Of a stretch of 64,000 nucleotides of DNA, positions 1 to 9,205 are shown piece after piece. Source of the stretch: an uncultured Bacteroidota bacterium (GTDB lineage: Bacteria; Bacteroidota; Bacteroidia; Flavobacteriales; Flavobacteriaceae); contig CACOFE010000001.1 of assembly GCA_902626365.1 (NCBI GenBank), positions 62,001 through 126,000 on the forward strand, in the 5' to 3' direction. Numbering within the stretch: the first letter of the stretch is position 1; each line of letters starts with the position of its first letter. A program made the translations under genes and the position numbers. The notes beneath the pieces were generated by a model, which was not told the DNA's origin, ran no database searches, and saw only the letters and a list, made by a program, of their open reading frames with translations.

Positions 1-521
1 CTATTTTAGCTATTTCAAAGAATTCTTTTGGTTTAAAAGAAAACCCTGTAAATTCTGAGGTTGTTGAAATAAATTTTAATATATCAGAATCGAGAAATAA
101 AGTAAAATCAATAGACAGAGCAACAAATAAAGTTACAATTGCCGATGCTGATATTGTTGTTTCTGGTGGAAGAGGTTTAAAAGGTCCTGAAAATTGGCAT
201 CTAATTGAAGAACTTGCTGAAGTTCTCGGTGGTGCAACAGCATGCTCAAAGCCTGTCTCTGATTTAGGTTGGAGACCTCACAGCGAACACGTGGGACAAA
301 CCGGCAAGCCTGTATCATCGAACTTGTATATTGCAATTGGTATTTCTGGGGCAATTCAGCATCTTGCAGGTGTTAATTCATCAAAAGTTAAAGTTGTTAT
401 AAATACAGACCCTGAAGCTCCTTTTTTTAAAGCGGCTGACTATGGAATTGTTGGAGATGCTTTTGAGGTTGTGCCAAAATTAATTGATAAACTAAAAGAA
501 TTTAAAGCTGCTAATGGGTAA
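1..521 (+). CDS. etfA: Electron transfer flavoprotein alpha subunit (C-terminal part, cut by window edge)
   Basis: Only the last 172 residues are present; reading begins in frame at base 3. ETF passes electrons from acyl-CoA and other dehydrogenases to the quinone pool through ETF-quinone oxidoreductase. The visible part holds the FAD-binding C-terminal domain, with the run GGRGLKGPENW, the segment RPHSEHVGQTGKPV and NLYIAIGISGAIQHLAG, which are typical of EtfA. Residues near the end (NTDPEAPFFKAADYGIVGD) are the usual terminal strand-helix of the family. The etfB partner would be expected upstream, outside the window. It is followed 42 bases later by the BFN-domain gene in the same direction. 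Confidence 0.95.
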   Translation, partial: ILAISKNSFGLKENPVNSEVVEINFNISESRNKVKSIDRATNKVTIADADIVVSGGRGLKGPENWHLIEELAEVLGGATACSKPVSDLGWRPHSEHVGQTGKPVSSNLYIAIGISGAIQHLAGVNSSKVKVVINTDPEAPFFKAADYGIVGDAFEVVPKLIDKLKEFKAANG

Positions 522-563
522 TCTTTATTTTTTTAAATTAAAACATAACATTAGATTTACTTT

Positions 564-1160
564 ATGAATCTTATTCAACTACTAATTAACGGTATTTCCT
601 ACAGCCAAACTCAGAATGGTGCGTATGCATTAATTTTGAGTGAAATTGAAGGTGAGAGAAAGTTGCCAATTGTAATTGGCACAAATGAGGCACAATCTAT
701 TGCGATAGCTATTGAAAAGGAAATTAAACCTCCTAGGCCGTTGACTCATGATTTGTTCAAAAATTTTTGTGTAAGATTTGATATCAAAATAAAACAGGTG
801 ATTATTCACAAGCTAGTTGATGGTGTGTTTTACTCTAGCGTTATTTGTGAAAGAGATGGAATTGAAGAAATAATCGACTCCAGATCCAGTGATGCAATTG
901 CTTTGGCTATAAGATTTGAAGCACCAATTTACACTTATGAAAATATTCTTGAGAAAGCAGGTGTAGTGATTAAAGTTGAAAAAGAAATTGACGAAAAGTC
1001 ATTGCTTAAAGAGTTATTTTCAGAGGAAAATTCAGAAGTTGAAAATAGTGACCTTAAAGAGAAAACAACCAAAGAATTAGAAGAATTATTAAAAATTGCT
1101 GTTCAAAATGAAAATTATGAATCAGCTGCAAAAATCAGGGATGAAATTTCTAATAGATAA
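564..1160 (+). CDS. Bifunctional nuclease (BFN/DUF151) domain protein with C-terminal UVR motif
   Basis: 198 residues. Residues 1 to about 135 form a DUF151/BFN domain (GAYALILSEIEGERKLPIVIG, then the SRSSDAIALAIR segment), a family for which combined RNase and DNase activity has been reported in plants. Residues about 165-198 (KELEELLKIAVQNENYESAAKIRDEI) match the UVR motif of UvrB/UvrC, a helical hairpin used for protein contacts. The BFN-UVR combination is common in Bacteroidota, but its cellular job is not established. The stop codon lies inside the start of the nupC gene (20-base overlap), so the two are probably co-translated. Function beyond the domain names is inference. Confidence 0.85.
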   Translation: MNLIQLLINGISYSQTQNGAYALILSEIEGERKLPIVIGTNEAQSIAIAIEKEIKPPRPLTHDLFKNFCVRFDIKIKQVIIHKLVDGVFYSSVICERDGIEEIIDSRSSDAIALAIRFEAPIYTYENILEKAGVVIKVEKEIDEKSLLKELFSEENSEVENSDLKEKTTKELEELLKIAVQNENYESAAKIRDEISNR

Positions 1161-2544
1161 AAAAAAGATACTTTTAACAACCTTATTTTTTATTTCTGCA
1201 AATACTTTTGTTTTTGCACAAGATCAGAATATTATTCCAAGTAATGGCTTTACCCTTGAAGGGTTTCTTAGAGGTCTATTAGGAATATCATTTCTAATTT
1301 TAACAACTTATCTTCTTTCAAATAATAAAAAAGCAATCAACTGGAAAACCGCATCAACTGGCTTAATACTTCAATTAATTCTTGCAGTTGGAGTTCTTAA
1401 AATTTCTTGGGTAAAAATGATATTTGAAAGTGCAGGAAAAGTTTTTGTTAAAATTCTTGATTTTACAATGGAGGGTACCAAATTTTTATTTGGAGATTTA
1501 GTGAGTGTAGAAAATTTTGGAAATGTGTTTATTTTTTCCATTTTGCCTACAGTGATTTTCTTTGCAGCATTAACATCCATTTTATTTTATCTTGGAATTA
1601 TACAAAAAATAGTAAGAGTGATGGCTTTACTATTATCTAAACTTCTTGGTGTTTCTGGGCCTGAAAGCTTAAGTGTTGCGGGAAATATATTTCTTGGTCA
1701 AACCGAATCTCCACTAATGATTAAAGCATACTTAGAAAAAATGTCAAAATCTGAAATTTTACTGGTCATGATTGGAGGAATGGCTACAGTTGCAGGAGGT
1801 GTTCTTGCTGCTTATATTGGTTTCCTTGGAGGAGAAGACCCTGAACTTAAAGTCTATTATGCAAAACATCTTTTAACAGCATCAGTAATGGCTGCACCTG
1901 GTGCAATTGTAATTTCTAAAATTCTTTATCCAGAAACTGAAAAAATTGATTCAAATGTTGAAGTGTCCCAAGACAAAATAGGGTCTAATTTTTTAGATGC
2001 TATTTCTATCGGAACCTCAGAAGGATTAAAATTAGCAGCTAATATCGCGGCTATGCTTCTAGTATTTATCGCCTTTATAGCTTTAGTTAATTATATATTA
2101 AGTGGCTTTGGTGAGATAACAAATTTAAACACATGGATCAGTGATAAAACTGTATACTCCGAATTATCACTAGAGCTTATATTAGGATATATTTTTGCTC
2201 CAGTTATGTGGTTGATAGGTGTTGCAAAAGAGGATATTACTTTGATGGGGCAACTATTAGGTATAAAATTAGCAGCTAGCGAATTTATAGGATACATCCA
2301 ATTATCTGATTTAAAAGATGCTACCAATGTGATTCATTTAAATTATCAAAAATCAATAATTATAGCTACTTATATGCTTTGCGGTTTTGCAAATTTTGCA
2401 TCAATTGGAATTCAAATAGGTGGAATAGGTGCTCTTGAACCAAAACAAAGAAAAAATCTTTCAAAATTTGGATTTAAAGCTTTAATTGGAGGTACTTTAG
2501 CATCCCTTTTATCAGCAACAATTGCAGGTATGATTATTGGCTAA
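1141..2544 (+). CDS. nupC: Concentrative nucleoside transporter, NupC/CNT family
   Basis: About 467 residues from the chosen ATG at 1141. An in-frame ATG at 1096 lies deep inside the upstream gene and would precede a short basic segment; starting at 1141 gives a clean hydrophobic leader (MKFLIDKKKILLTTLFF, ending near VFAQ). The protein has many membrane helices and the CNT signature GQTESPLMIKAYL, with a second conserved segment near the C terminus (CGFANFASIGIQIGGIGAL). CNT proteins import nucleosides with Na+ or H+. It sits immediately before thyA and folA, which fits a nucleotide-salvage and dTMP gene group. The signal-peptide-like N terminus could instead be an extra helix. Confidence 0.88.
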   Translation: MKFLIDKKKILLTTLFFISANTFVFAQDQNIIPSNGFTLEGFLRGLLGISFLILTTYLLSNNKKAINWKTASTGLILQLILAVGVLKISWVKMIFESAGKVFVKILDFTMEGTKFLFGDLVSVENFGNVFIFSILPTVIFFAALTSILFYLGIIQKIVRVMALLLSKLLGVSGPESLSVAGNIFLGQTESPLMIKAYLEKMSKSEILLVMIGGMATVAGGVLAAYIGFLGGEDPELKVYYAKHLLTASVMAAPGAIVISKILYPETEKIDSNVEVSQDKIGSNFLDAISIGTSEGLKLAANIAAMLLVFIAFIALVNYILSGFGEITNLNTWISDKTVYSELSLELILGYIFAPVMWLIGVAKEDITLMGQLLGIKLAASEFIGYIQLSDLKDATNVIHLNYQKSIIIATYMLCGFANFASIGIQIGGIGALEPKQRKNLSKFGFKALIGGTLASLLSATIAGMIIG

Positions 2545-2560
2545 AAAGTTAATAACTTTT
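2544..2560 (+). terminator. Weak hairpin at the end of nupC
   Basis: A 7-bp perfect inverted repeat (AAAAGTT / AACTTTT, 3-base loop) starts within the nupC stop codon. It is AT-only apart from one G-C pair and has no clear U tract, so it may only be a weak stop or a chance fold. Confidence 0.25.
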
Positions 2561-2615
2561 ACTTTTCTTATTGATTAAGATTCTCACTATTAATTATTTT
2601 TACTAACTGAATTTT

Positions 2616-3440
2616 ATGAGACAATATTTAGACTTAGTTAAACATGTTCTTGATAATGGAGAACTAAAGGAGGATAGAACCGGAACTGGTACTAAAAGTG
2701 TTTTCGGTTATCAAATGAGATTTAATTTGGATGATGGATTTCCAATGGTAACAACAAAAAAACTTCATCTTAAATCAATAATTTATGAATTACTATGGTT
2801 TTTAAATGGCGATACAAATATTAAATATTTACAAGAAAATGGAGTAAAAATATGGGATGCTTGGGCAGATTCAAAAGGTGATCTTGGTCCTGTTTACGGT
2901 TTTCAGTGGAGAAATTGGAACAATGATGGAATTGATCAAATATCAAACTTAATCAATGATTTAAAAAACAATCCAAGTAGCAGAAGGCATCTTATATCAG
3001 CATGGAATCCATCTGTTTTACCTGATACTTCAAAATCTTTTGAGACCAATGTTGCTAATGGAAAGGCTGCATTGCCTCCATGTCATGCATTTTTTCAATT
3101 TCATGTAATTAACGGTAAACTTTCTTGTCAATTGTATCAAAGAAGTGCAGATATTTTTTTGGGAGTACCTTTTAATATCGCATCATATTCGCTTTTAACC
3201 ATAATGATAGCTCAAGTGTGTGATTTAAAAGTGGGTGATTTTATTCATACTTTTGGAGATGCTCATATTTATAGCAATCACTTTGATCAGATGAAATTAC
3301 AACTTACTAGAGAACCAAGAAAGCTACCAACTATTAAAATCAATAAAAAGGTTAAAAGTATTTTTGATTTTAAATTTGAAGATTTTGTTTTGGAAGATTA
3401 TAATCCTCATCCCCACATCAAAGGAAAAGTTGCAGTTTAA
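2616..3440 (+). CDS. thyA: Thymidylate synthase
   Basis: 274 residues, full length for ThyA. It methylates dUMP to dTMP using methylene-tetrahydrofolate and yields dihydrofolate, which the next gene's product reduces. Visible features are the phosphate-binding Arg in DRTGTGTKS (residues 20-27), the catalytic Cys156 in [26 protein letters not shown] (175-191) and the HIYSNH segment near 217-222. A short insertion before the active-site Cys (about 137-150) is also seen in other Bacteroidota. The gene is separated by 8 bases from folA, so it should be co-transcribed with it. The 71-base gap after nupC may contain a promoter, but I see no strong consensus. Confidence 0.97.
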   Translation: MRQYLDLVKHVLDNGELKEDRTGTGTKSVFGYQMRFNLDDGFPMVTTKKLHLKSIIYELLWFLNGDTNIKYLQENGVKIWDAWADSKGDLGPVYGFQWRNWNNDGIDQISNLINDLKNNPSSRRHLISAWNPSVLPDTSKSFETNVANGKAALPPCHAFFQFHVINGKLSCQLYQRSADIFLGVPFNIASYSLLTIMIAQVCDLKVGDFIHTFGDAHIYSNHFDQMKLQLTREPRKLPTIKINKKVKSIFDFKFEDFVLEDYNPHPHIKGKVAV

Positions 3441-3448
3441 TCAATCTC

Positions 3449-3949
3449 ATGATAAAAAAAACCATAACCATTATTGTTGCAGCAGCTGAAAATGATGCTA
3501 TCGGAAAAAATAATGATCTAATCTGGAGCTTGCCTGATGACCTAAAAAGGTTTAAAAGACTTACCTCAGGTCATTGCATAATTATGGGTAGAAAAACATT
3601 CGATTCGTTTCCAGGATTATTACCCAACAGAAAACATATTGTTATTTCAAAAAAATCGGAAAGCTATTTTCCTGACGAAGTTGTTGTTGTAAATAATTTT
3701 GAGGATGCAATAAAAGCAACTAATGAAGATGAAAATCCATATGTTATTGGGGGTGGGCAAATTTATAATCTAGCCATGAAACACAGCGATATTATCGAAT
3801 TGACAAGGGTTCATGAAGAGTTTGAAGCTGATACTTTTTTTCCAAAAATTAACTGGGACGAATGGGAATTAATTAATGAAGAAAACCATGTAATAGATGA
3901 ACGCCATAAATATTCATTTACATATAAAACATATTTAAAAATTAAGTAA
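3449..3949 (+). CDS. folA: Dihydrofolate reductase
   Basis: 166 residues, the usual length for chromosomal DHFR. It reduces dihydrofolate to tetrahydrofolate with NADPH, closing the cycle with ThyA encoded just upstream. Visible features are the N-terminal strand and Met20-like loop (AAENDAIGKNNDLIWSLP), the catalytic acid Asp31 in LPDDLKRFK, the NADPH-binding IIMGRKTFDS (residues 44-53) and the VIGGGQIY motif. The stop codon overlaps the fabD start as TAATG, indicating translational coupling with a fatty-acid gene. Confidence 0.96.
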   Translation: MIKKTITIIVAAAENDAIGKNNDLIWSLPDDLKRFKRLTSGHCIIMGRKTFDSFPGLLPNRKHIVISKKSESYFPDEVVVVNNFEDAIKATNEDENPYVIGGGQIYNLAMKHSDIIELTRVHEEFEADTFFPKINWDEWELINEENHVIDERHKYSFTYKTYLKIK

Positions 3950-4842
3950 TGAAAGCATATATTTTTCCAGGTCAAGGAGCACAATTTCCCGGAATGGGAA
4001 AAGATTTATTTGAAAATTCAAATACTGCCTATGAACTTTTTAATAATGCTAACGAAATTTTAGGTTTTAAAATAAGTGATGTGATGTTTAACGGATCAGT
4101 TGAAGACTTAAAACAAACATCGGTCACTCAACCAGCAATTTTTTTACATTCTGTAATATTGGCAATGAGTAAAGAAAATGAAATTTCACCTGCAATGGTT
4201 GCTGGTCACTCATTAGGCGAATTCTCAGCTCTTGTTATAAATAAATCTATTTCATTTGAAGACGGACTAAAGTTAGTTTCAATTAGAGCAAATGCAATGC
4301 AAAAAGCTTGTGAAAATAATCCTGGAACCATGGCGGCTGTTTTAGGACTTGAAGATAATCTCGTTGAAAATGTATGCAGTGAAGTTGAGGGCACTGTGGT
4401 AGCTGCAAATTATAATTGTCCGGGGCAATTGGTTATATCAGGTGAATTAAATGCAATAGAATTAGCATGCGAAAAATTAAAAGAAATTGGTGCTCGACGT
4501 GCATTAGTTTTGCCTGTCGGGGGTGCATTTCATTCTCCGCTAATGGAAGAAGCAAAAAGAGAACTTGAAAATGCTATAAATGAAACTATTTTTTCTGATC
4601 CAATATGTCCAATATATCAAAACGTTAGTGGCCTTCCCTACTCTTCAGAAATTGAAATAAAAGAAAATTTAATATCTCAGCTAACCCGTCCAGTAAAATG
4701 GACACATTCAATAAATCAAATGGTTAAAGATGGAGCTAAAGAGTTTATTGAGGTTGGGCCTGGTCGGGTTCTACAAGGATTGGTAAGAAAAATTAATGTT
4801 GATATAAATTCAAGTTCATTAAATTTGGAAAATGTTGGATAA
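3949..4842 (+). CDS. fabD: Malonyl-CoA:ACP transacylase
   Basis: 297 residues. It transfers malonyl from CoA to acyl carrier protein, the entry step of type II fatty-acid elongation. It starts with the family's FPGQGAQFPGMG glycine-rich loop and has the nucleophile Ser88 in GHSLGEFSAL, Arg113 in SIRA and the catalytic His195 in GGAFHSPLM. It is translationally coupled to folA (TAATG), and its last 11 bases overlap lspA. Placement between folA and lspA and away from other fab genes is an operon of convenience rather than a pathway grouping. Confidence 0.96.
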   Translation: MKAYIFPGQGAQFPGMGKDLFENSNTAYELFNNANEILGFKISDVMFNGSVEDLKQTSVTQPAIFLHSVILAMSKENEISPAMVAGHSLGEFSALVINKSISFEDGLKLVSIRANAMQKACENNPGTMAAVLGLEDNLVENVCSEVEGTVVAANYNCPGQLVISGELNAIELACEKLKEIGARRALVLPVGGAFHSPLMEEAKRELENAINETIFSDPICPIYQNVSGLPYSSEIEIKENLISQLTRPVKWTHSINQMVKDGAKEFIEVGPGRVLQGLVRKINVDINSSSLNLENVG

Positions 4843-5320
4843 AAGAAAACGTAATTTATTAATTACAGCAATAGTTTTTTTAAGTATTGCAATTGATCAA
4901 ATTTCAAAAATTTGGGTTAGAAATAATTTTGAGAGTTATATCGAAAATAGCATAATCGGTGATGTATTTACCCTAATAAAGGTTGAAAACACCGGTGCAT
5001 TTTTGGGCATGGGAAGTGAGCTCTCAGAAACGCTTAGAATCTTATTACTAATTGTTTTGCCTATAATAGTCTTAATTTCAATAACTATTTACACTTACAT
5101 CGATAAAGCGCTTGATAAAATTTCTATTATCGGATTTTCATTGATAATTGGAGGTGGAATTGGAAATATTTTTGATAGAATTGTTTATGGCTCAGTAACA
5201 GATTTTCTCTATTTGGATTTTGGTGGTATATTTAAGACCGGAATATTTAATTTTGCTGATTTGTCGGTTACAACAGGTATGATTTTGATTTTAATCTACA
5301 GCTTTAAAAAGAATCCTTAG
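4832..5320 (+). CDS. lspA: Lipoprotein signal peptidase (signal peptidase II)
   Basis: 162 residues with four predicted membrane helices. It cleaves the signal peptide of prolipoproteins before the lipid-modified Cys. The conserved blocks are VENTGAFLGM (residues 51-60), GGGIGNIFDRIVYGSVTDF (107-125) and FNFADLSV (139-146). Asp124 and Asp143 are the expected catalytic pair. The ATG at 4832 overlaps the end of fabD by 11 bases. The stop overlaps that of the convergent amidohydrolase gene by 4 bases, leaving no room for a separate terminator between them. Confidence 0.95.
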   Translation: MLDKRKRNLLITAIVFLSIAIDQISKIWVRNNFESYIENSIIGDVFTLIKVENTGAFLGMGSELSETLRILLLIVLPIIVLISITIYTYIDKALDKISIIGFSLIIGGGIGNIFDRIVYGSVTDFLYLDFGGIFKTGIFNFADLSVTTGMILILIYSFKKNP

Positions 5321-6591
5321 TTCTTATAAATTACTCCTCCCTTCATTACAAATGTGACATTTTCAAGGGTAGAAATGTCATCTTCAGGATTTAATTTAGT
5401 AGCTACAATATCAGCAATAAAATCCTTTTTTATTTGCCCAATTTCATTTTCCATTGAGAGGATCTTAGCATTAACTATTGTTGCAGCCTGAAGACATTCA
5501 ATGATTGGAATTCCAGCTTCATACATGTATATAAATTCTTTTGCATTCTTGCCATGAGGAAATACCCCAGCATCTGATCCAAAAGCAATATTAACCCCTG
5601 CCTTATATGCTCTTTCGGTAGTACTTTGAATTTTTGGACCTATTGCTAATGCTTTTGGTACAACTAATTCATCGTAGTAACCAGGAATTTTTGCATTAGC
5701 TGCCACCTCTTTTCCAGCAGTTATTGTCGGAACATAATAAGTTCCATATTGTTTCATTAATTTCATTGACTCCTCACTTAATAATGTGCCATGTTCAATT
5801 GTATGAACACCGCCGATAACTGCTCTTTGAATTCCTTCATCACCATGAGCGTGAGCAGCAACAATCATATCATAATCATTTGCTGTTTCACAAATTGCTT
5901 TAATCTCCTCAAGAGTAAATTGAGGGTTTTGACCATTTTTTGCTATACTCATAACTCCACCAGTTGCTGTAATTTTTATAACATCAGCACCATTTTTATA
6001 TCTTTCACGAACAGCCTTTCTAGCATCGTCAACCCCATTAATGACACCATCCTGAGGCCCAGGATCTCCTGCAATACTTTTTTTCCATCCGTTTGTGGGG
6101 TCTGCATGACCACCTGTTGTTCCGATGGCTTTTCCAGCAGTAAAGATTCTGGGGCCGATTACTTCACCCTTATTAATTGCATTTCTTAAAGAAATATTAA
6201 CGCCACTACCTCCTAAATCTCTAACGGTAGTAAATCCAGCCATTAATGTACGTTTTGCAAATTTTAGAGAACTAAATGCTATTTCTGATTCTTCAGCGGT
6301 AAATTCGTTAAGATATTTTTCAGGATTATATTCACTCTCAATATGTACATGCAAATCAATAAATCCAGGCATAACAGTAGAATCTTTTAAATCAATTATG
6401 ACACTATTATCATTTTCTGTAAGTTCATAACCCTTTTTTATGTCCTTAATTTTATTACCTGAAACTATAATTGTCATATTGTCTAACATCTTACCTTCAT
6501 TAGAATTAAATAATTTACCTACATGGAGATAATAATCTTGAGCATTTATGCTTAAACTGAAAAATAAGATCAAAAACAATAATTTTTTCAT
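5317..6591 (-). CDS. Secreted metal-dependent amidohydrolase (imidazolonepropionase-like / prolidase-like)
   Basis: 424 residues with a signal peptide ending near residue 17 (MKKLLFLILFFSLSINA). It is a TIM-barrel amidohydrolase: His81-x-His83 (DLHVHIES), the putative carboxylated Lys206 (IKITATGG), His247/His249 (AAHAHG), His267 (TIEHGT) and Asp340 (FGSDAG) make up the full two-metal set. Close families include Xaa-Pro dipeptidases of the Sgx9260 type and other broad hydrolases, so the substrate cannot be named; peptides or acyl amides are likely. Export suggests action in the periplasm or outside. It is transcribed alone, divergent from waaA and convergent with lspA. Confidence 0.85.
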   Translation of the reverse strand: MKKLLFLILFFSLSINAQDYYLHVGKLFNSNEGKMLDNMTIIVSGNKIKDIKKGYELTENDNSVIIDLKDSTVMPGFIDLHVHIESEYNPEKYLNEFTAEESEIAFSSLKFAKRTLMAGFTTVRDLGGSGVNISLRNAINKGEVIGPRIFTAGKAIGTTGGHADPTNGWKKSIAGDPGPQDGVINGVDDARKAVRERYKNGADVIKITATGGVMSIAKNGQNPQFTLEEIKAICETANDYDMIVAAHAHGDEGIQRAVIGGVHTIEHGTLLSEESMKLMKQYGTYYVPTITAGKEVAANAKIPGYYDELVVPKALAIGPKIQSTTERAYKAGVNIAFGSDAGVFPHGKNAKEFIYMYEAGIPIIECLQAATIVNAKILSMENEIGQIKKDFIADIVATKLNPEDDISTLENVTFVMKGGVIYKN

Positions 6592-6636
6592 AATAACATT
6601 GATTTGGGACTAACTAATATAATATTAATTTTTGGT

Positions 6637-6644
6637 TACTTTTG
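6637..6644 (+). promoter_or_regulatory. -7 promoter box TACTTTTG before waaA
   Basis: Exact match to the Bacteroidota -7 consensus TANNTTTG. It overlaps the only nearby start-like codon (TTG at 6642) of waaA, so either transcription starts elsewhere or translation starts downstream of 6650. No convincing -33 TTTG lies at the usual spacing. Confidence 0.5.
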
Positions 6645-7865
6645 TTTAAAACTGGCAATATTAATTCTCTATTAATTAAAATATTTGAAGTCGGGCTAAG
6701 ACTATACGCTCCTTTTTCAAAAAAAATTGAAAAAGGTGTCTTGGGTAGAAAGAATAGTTTTAAAAAACTAAAATCATCATTTAAAAAAAGTGATAATATT
6801 ATACATGTTCACTGTGCATCTCACGGGGAATATTTAATGTCAGAGGAATTAATCACTCGTCTAAAGGATAAGTTTATCGATTATAAATTTCTCTTGTCAT
6901 TTATTTCACCTTCAGGCTATGAAAATGCTAATGTAGATTTATTTGATTGTGTGATTTATCTACCTCTTGAGTCTAATAAAAATTGTGTTGAATTTTATAA
7001 AATAATATCACCTAAGGCTACATTTTTTATTAAAAACGAAATTTGGCCAAATTTTATTAAACATGCAAAAATGAGTGGCTCAAAAGTTTACTCAGTGGGT
7101 GGTAATTTCTCGTCAAATTATTTAAAAAAATTATTTAAAATAAATTCAGCAATAAAAGAATTTGATTCCGTTTTTGTTTTAAACAAAAGGTCAAAAAAAA
7201 TAGTTGAGGATATCGGAAATCATAATGTAATTGTTGTTGGAGATTTAAGATATGACACTGTTATTCCAAAATTAAAAAATGAGACTAATGAAATTATAGA
7301 GAGATTTATTGACAACAATAATTGTATTGTTTTTGGAAGCACATGGAAAGAAGACGAAAACATAATTGTTAAATACATAAATAATTACAAAGGGAATACT
7401 AAATATATTATTGCTCCACATGAAATTGTCAAAAATTCAGAAAGAATTAAAAAGTGTTTAGGAAGTAAATCTATTTTATTTTCAAAAATTAATTCGAATA
7501 CTGACTTGAAAGAATTTTCATGTTTAATTATTGATAATGTAGGAATGTTATCATCATTATATTCATATGGTACGATTGCCTATGTTGGAGGAGGGATGGG
7601 AACGAAAGGACTACATAATATATTAGAGCCTGCCTACTTTTCCAAACCTATAATTATAGGAAAAAATTACAAGGGATTTGATGAGGCGGAAAAAATGATT
7701 AAGAATGGAAATGTGATTAGTATTTCAAATTATAGTGATTTTACTAATGAATTAGAATTGATTATTAATAATAAAAGTATAATCAAAGAGATGGCTAGTA
7801 AATGCACTGAATTTTTTAAGAAAAATAAAGGTGGGGTTAAATTAATTTTAAACAAACTACAATGA
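6642..7865 (+). CDS. waaA: 3-deoxy-D-manno-octulosonic acid (Kdo) transferase
   Basis: About 407 residues. It adds Kdo to the lipid A precursor at the inner membrane during LPS core assembly (GT30 family). Visible features are a membrane-associating N-terminal helix, the GRKNSF segment, HCASHGEYLMSEEL with the family's catalytic Glu (Glu63 from the TTG start), IKNEIWPNFIKHAK, APHEIVKNSERI, and the sugar-nucleotide-binding YVGGGMGTKGLHNILEPAYFSKPIIIGKNY. The start is unclear: the TTG at 6642 lies inside a TANNTTTG promoter box and no ATG follows near the N terminus. By comparison with family N termini, translation may begin near 6654-6663, possibly at an ATT. The 3' end overlaps the next gene by 4 bases (ATGA). 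Confidence 0.9.
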   Translation: MFKTGNINSLLIKIFEVGLRLYAPFSKKIEKGVLGRKNSFKKLKSSFKKSDNIIHVHCASHGEYLMSEELITRLKDKFIDYKFLLSFISPSGYENANVDLFDCVIYLPLESNKNCVEFYKIISPKATFFIKNEIWPNFIKHAKMSGSKVYSVGGNFSSNYLKKLFKINSAIKEFDSVFVLNKRSKKIVEDIGNHNVIVVGDLRYDTVIPKLKNETNEIIERFIDNNNCIVFGSTWKEDENIIVKYINNYKGNTKYIIAPHEIVKNSERIKKCLGSKSILFSKINSNTDLKEFSCLIIDNVGMLSSLYSYGTIAYVGGGMGTKGLHNILEPAYFSKPIIIGKNYKGFDEAEKMIKNGNVISISNYSDFTNELELIINNKSIIKEMASKCTEFFKKNKGGVKLILNKLQ

Positions 7866-9205
7866 AATATAAAATACAACATTATATAATAATATTACTT
7901 ATTACCAATTCAACCTTTTCACAGAGCGTTATTTTAGAATCTTTTGGCCCATCTTTTAATACACCTGTTGAAATTAAAAATGCTGGTGACGATAGGCTTT
8001 TTGTAGTTGAAAAGTCAGGAAAAATTAAAATTTTAAACCAAAATGGAAGTGTAAATTCTACCCCATTTTTAGATATTGAAGATAAAGTTTCAACCAATGC
8101 CAATGAAAGAGGTTTACTAGGTTTGGCATTTCATCCAAATTATCCTGAAAATCCATTTTTCTTTGTTAATTATACTAATAATAATGGTGATACAACAATT
8201 TCAAAATTCTCTGTAAGTTCAGATCAAGATATTGCTAACGATAATGAAACAATATTACTGGTAATAGATCAACCTTACGGGAATCATAACGGAGGTTGTA
8301 TAAATTTTGGTCCAGATGGAAATCTTTATATTGGAATGGGAGACGGCGGGAGTGGCGGTGACCCACAAAATTATTCACAAAATACAGGATCACTTCTAGG
8401 TAAGATGCTAAGAATAAATGTAAACAGTAGTGCTTATTCAATTCCAGAAAACAACCCTTATAATGATGAAATTTGGAGCATTGGCCTTAGAAATCCTTGG
8501 AAATTTAGCTTCGACAGTTTGAATGGTGATTTATGGATTGCTGATGTTGGTCAAAATGAATTTGAAGAAATTAATATGATTCAAGGAAATCCAGCCAACA
8601 TCAATTATGGATGGAGATGTTATGAAGGTAATGAGCCATATAATATGTCAGGATGCCCAGACGATGATGATTTAACTTTTCCAGTTGCTACTTATTCTCA
8701 TTATAATAGTGGTGACTTTAAATGTTCTGTAACTGGAGGATATATATATCGTGGTAATCAAATCTCAGGATTAAATGGTGTTTATTTTTTTGCTGACTAT
8801 TGTAGTGGAGAAATTGGCTTTCTTTCAAAAAATGATGAAGATAATTGGGAGATGAGCCTAGCATTTCCCAATATAAACGGAAGTTGGGTTTCGTTTGGTG
8901 AAGATATAAATGGTGAACTTTATATAGCATCAATTAACGGGGGAATTTATAAGATTGTAGATGCGGCACTTTCCAATAATGAAATTGAAAATAATTCGTT
9001 TAATTATTTCCCAAATCCGGTTGTAGATAAGTTAGAAATTCAATCTGATAATCCGCTTGATATTAAATTATATAATTTGTCTGGCATGTTAATTAAGAGT
9101 AATAATGGTCTTATCAACCAGACTTTAGATTTAAGTTATTTAAGTAGCGGTACTTATATATTAAAAATCAATAATTACCAATACAGAAAATTGCTTAAAA
9201 AATAA
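7862..9205 (+). CDS. Secreted PQQ-dependent sugar dehydrogenase-like beta-propeller with T9SS sorting domain
   Basis: 447 residues. The signal peptide ends near residue 20 (NSTFSQ). Residues about 30-365 form a glucose/sorbosone dehydrogenase-type six-bladed propeller: NERGLLGLAFHPNYPENP, NHNGG with His142 (the position of the catalytic His in soluble glucose dehydrogenase), LYIGMGDGGSGGDP and LRNPWKFSFD with Arg210. The last 70 residues (FNYFPNPVVDKLEI, then LYNLSGMLI and SGTYILKI) are a type A C-terminal sorting domain, so the enzyme should be exported by the type IX system and held on or released from the surface. The substrate is unknown. It is translationally coupled to waaA and followed by a hairpin at 9208-9230. 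Confidence 0.85.
   Translation: MKYKIQHYIIILLITNSTFSQSVILESFGPSFNTPVEIKNAGDDRLFVVEKSGKIKILNQNGSVNSTPFLDIEDKVSTNANERGLLGLAFHPNYPENPFFFVNYTNNNGDTTISKFSVSSDQDIANDNETILLVIDQPYGNHNGGCINFGPDGNLYIGMGDGGSGGDPQNYSQNTGSLLGKMLRINVNSSAYSIPENNPYNDEIWSIGLRNPWKFSFDSLNGDLWIADVGQNEFEEINMIQGNPANINYGWRCYEGNEPYNMSGCPDDDDLTFPVATYSHYNSGDFKCSVTGGYIYRGNQISGLNGVYFFADYCSGEIGFLSKNDEDNWEMSLAFPNINGSWVSFGEDINGELYIASINGGIYKIVDAALSNNEIENNSFNYFPNPVVDKLEIQSDNPLDIKLYNLSGMLIKSNNGLINQTLDLSYLSSGTYILKINNYQYRKLLKK

Noticed and set aside
5791-6430. Two overlapping plus-strand frames within the amidohydrolase
   Set aside because: They are antisense to a gene with full catalytic motifs and have no recognisable domain.
8235-8933. Minus-strand His/Tyr-rich frames inside the sugar dehydrogenase
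   Set aside because: Shadows of a gene with clear family motifs; composition is unlike a real protein.
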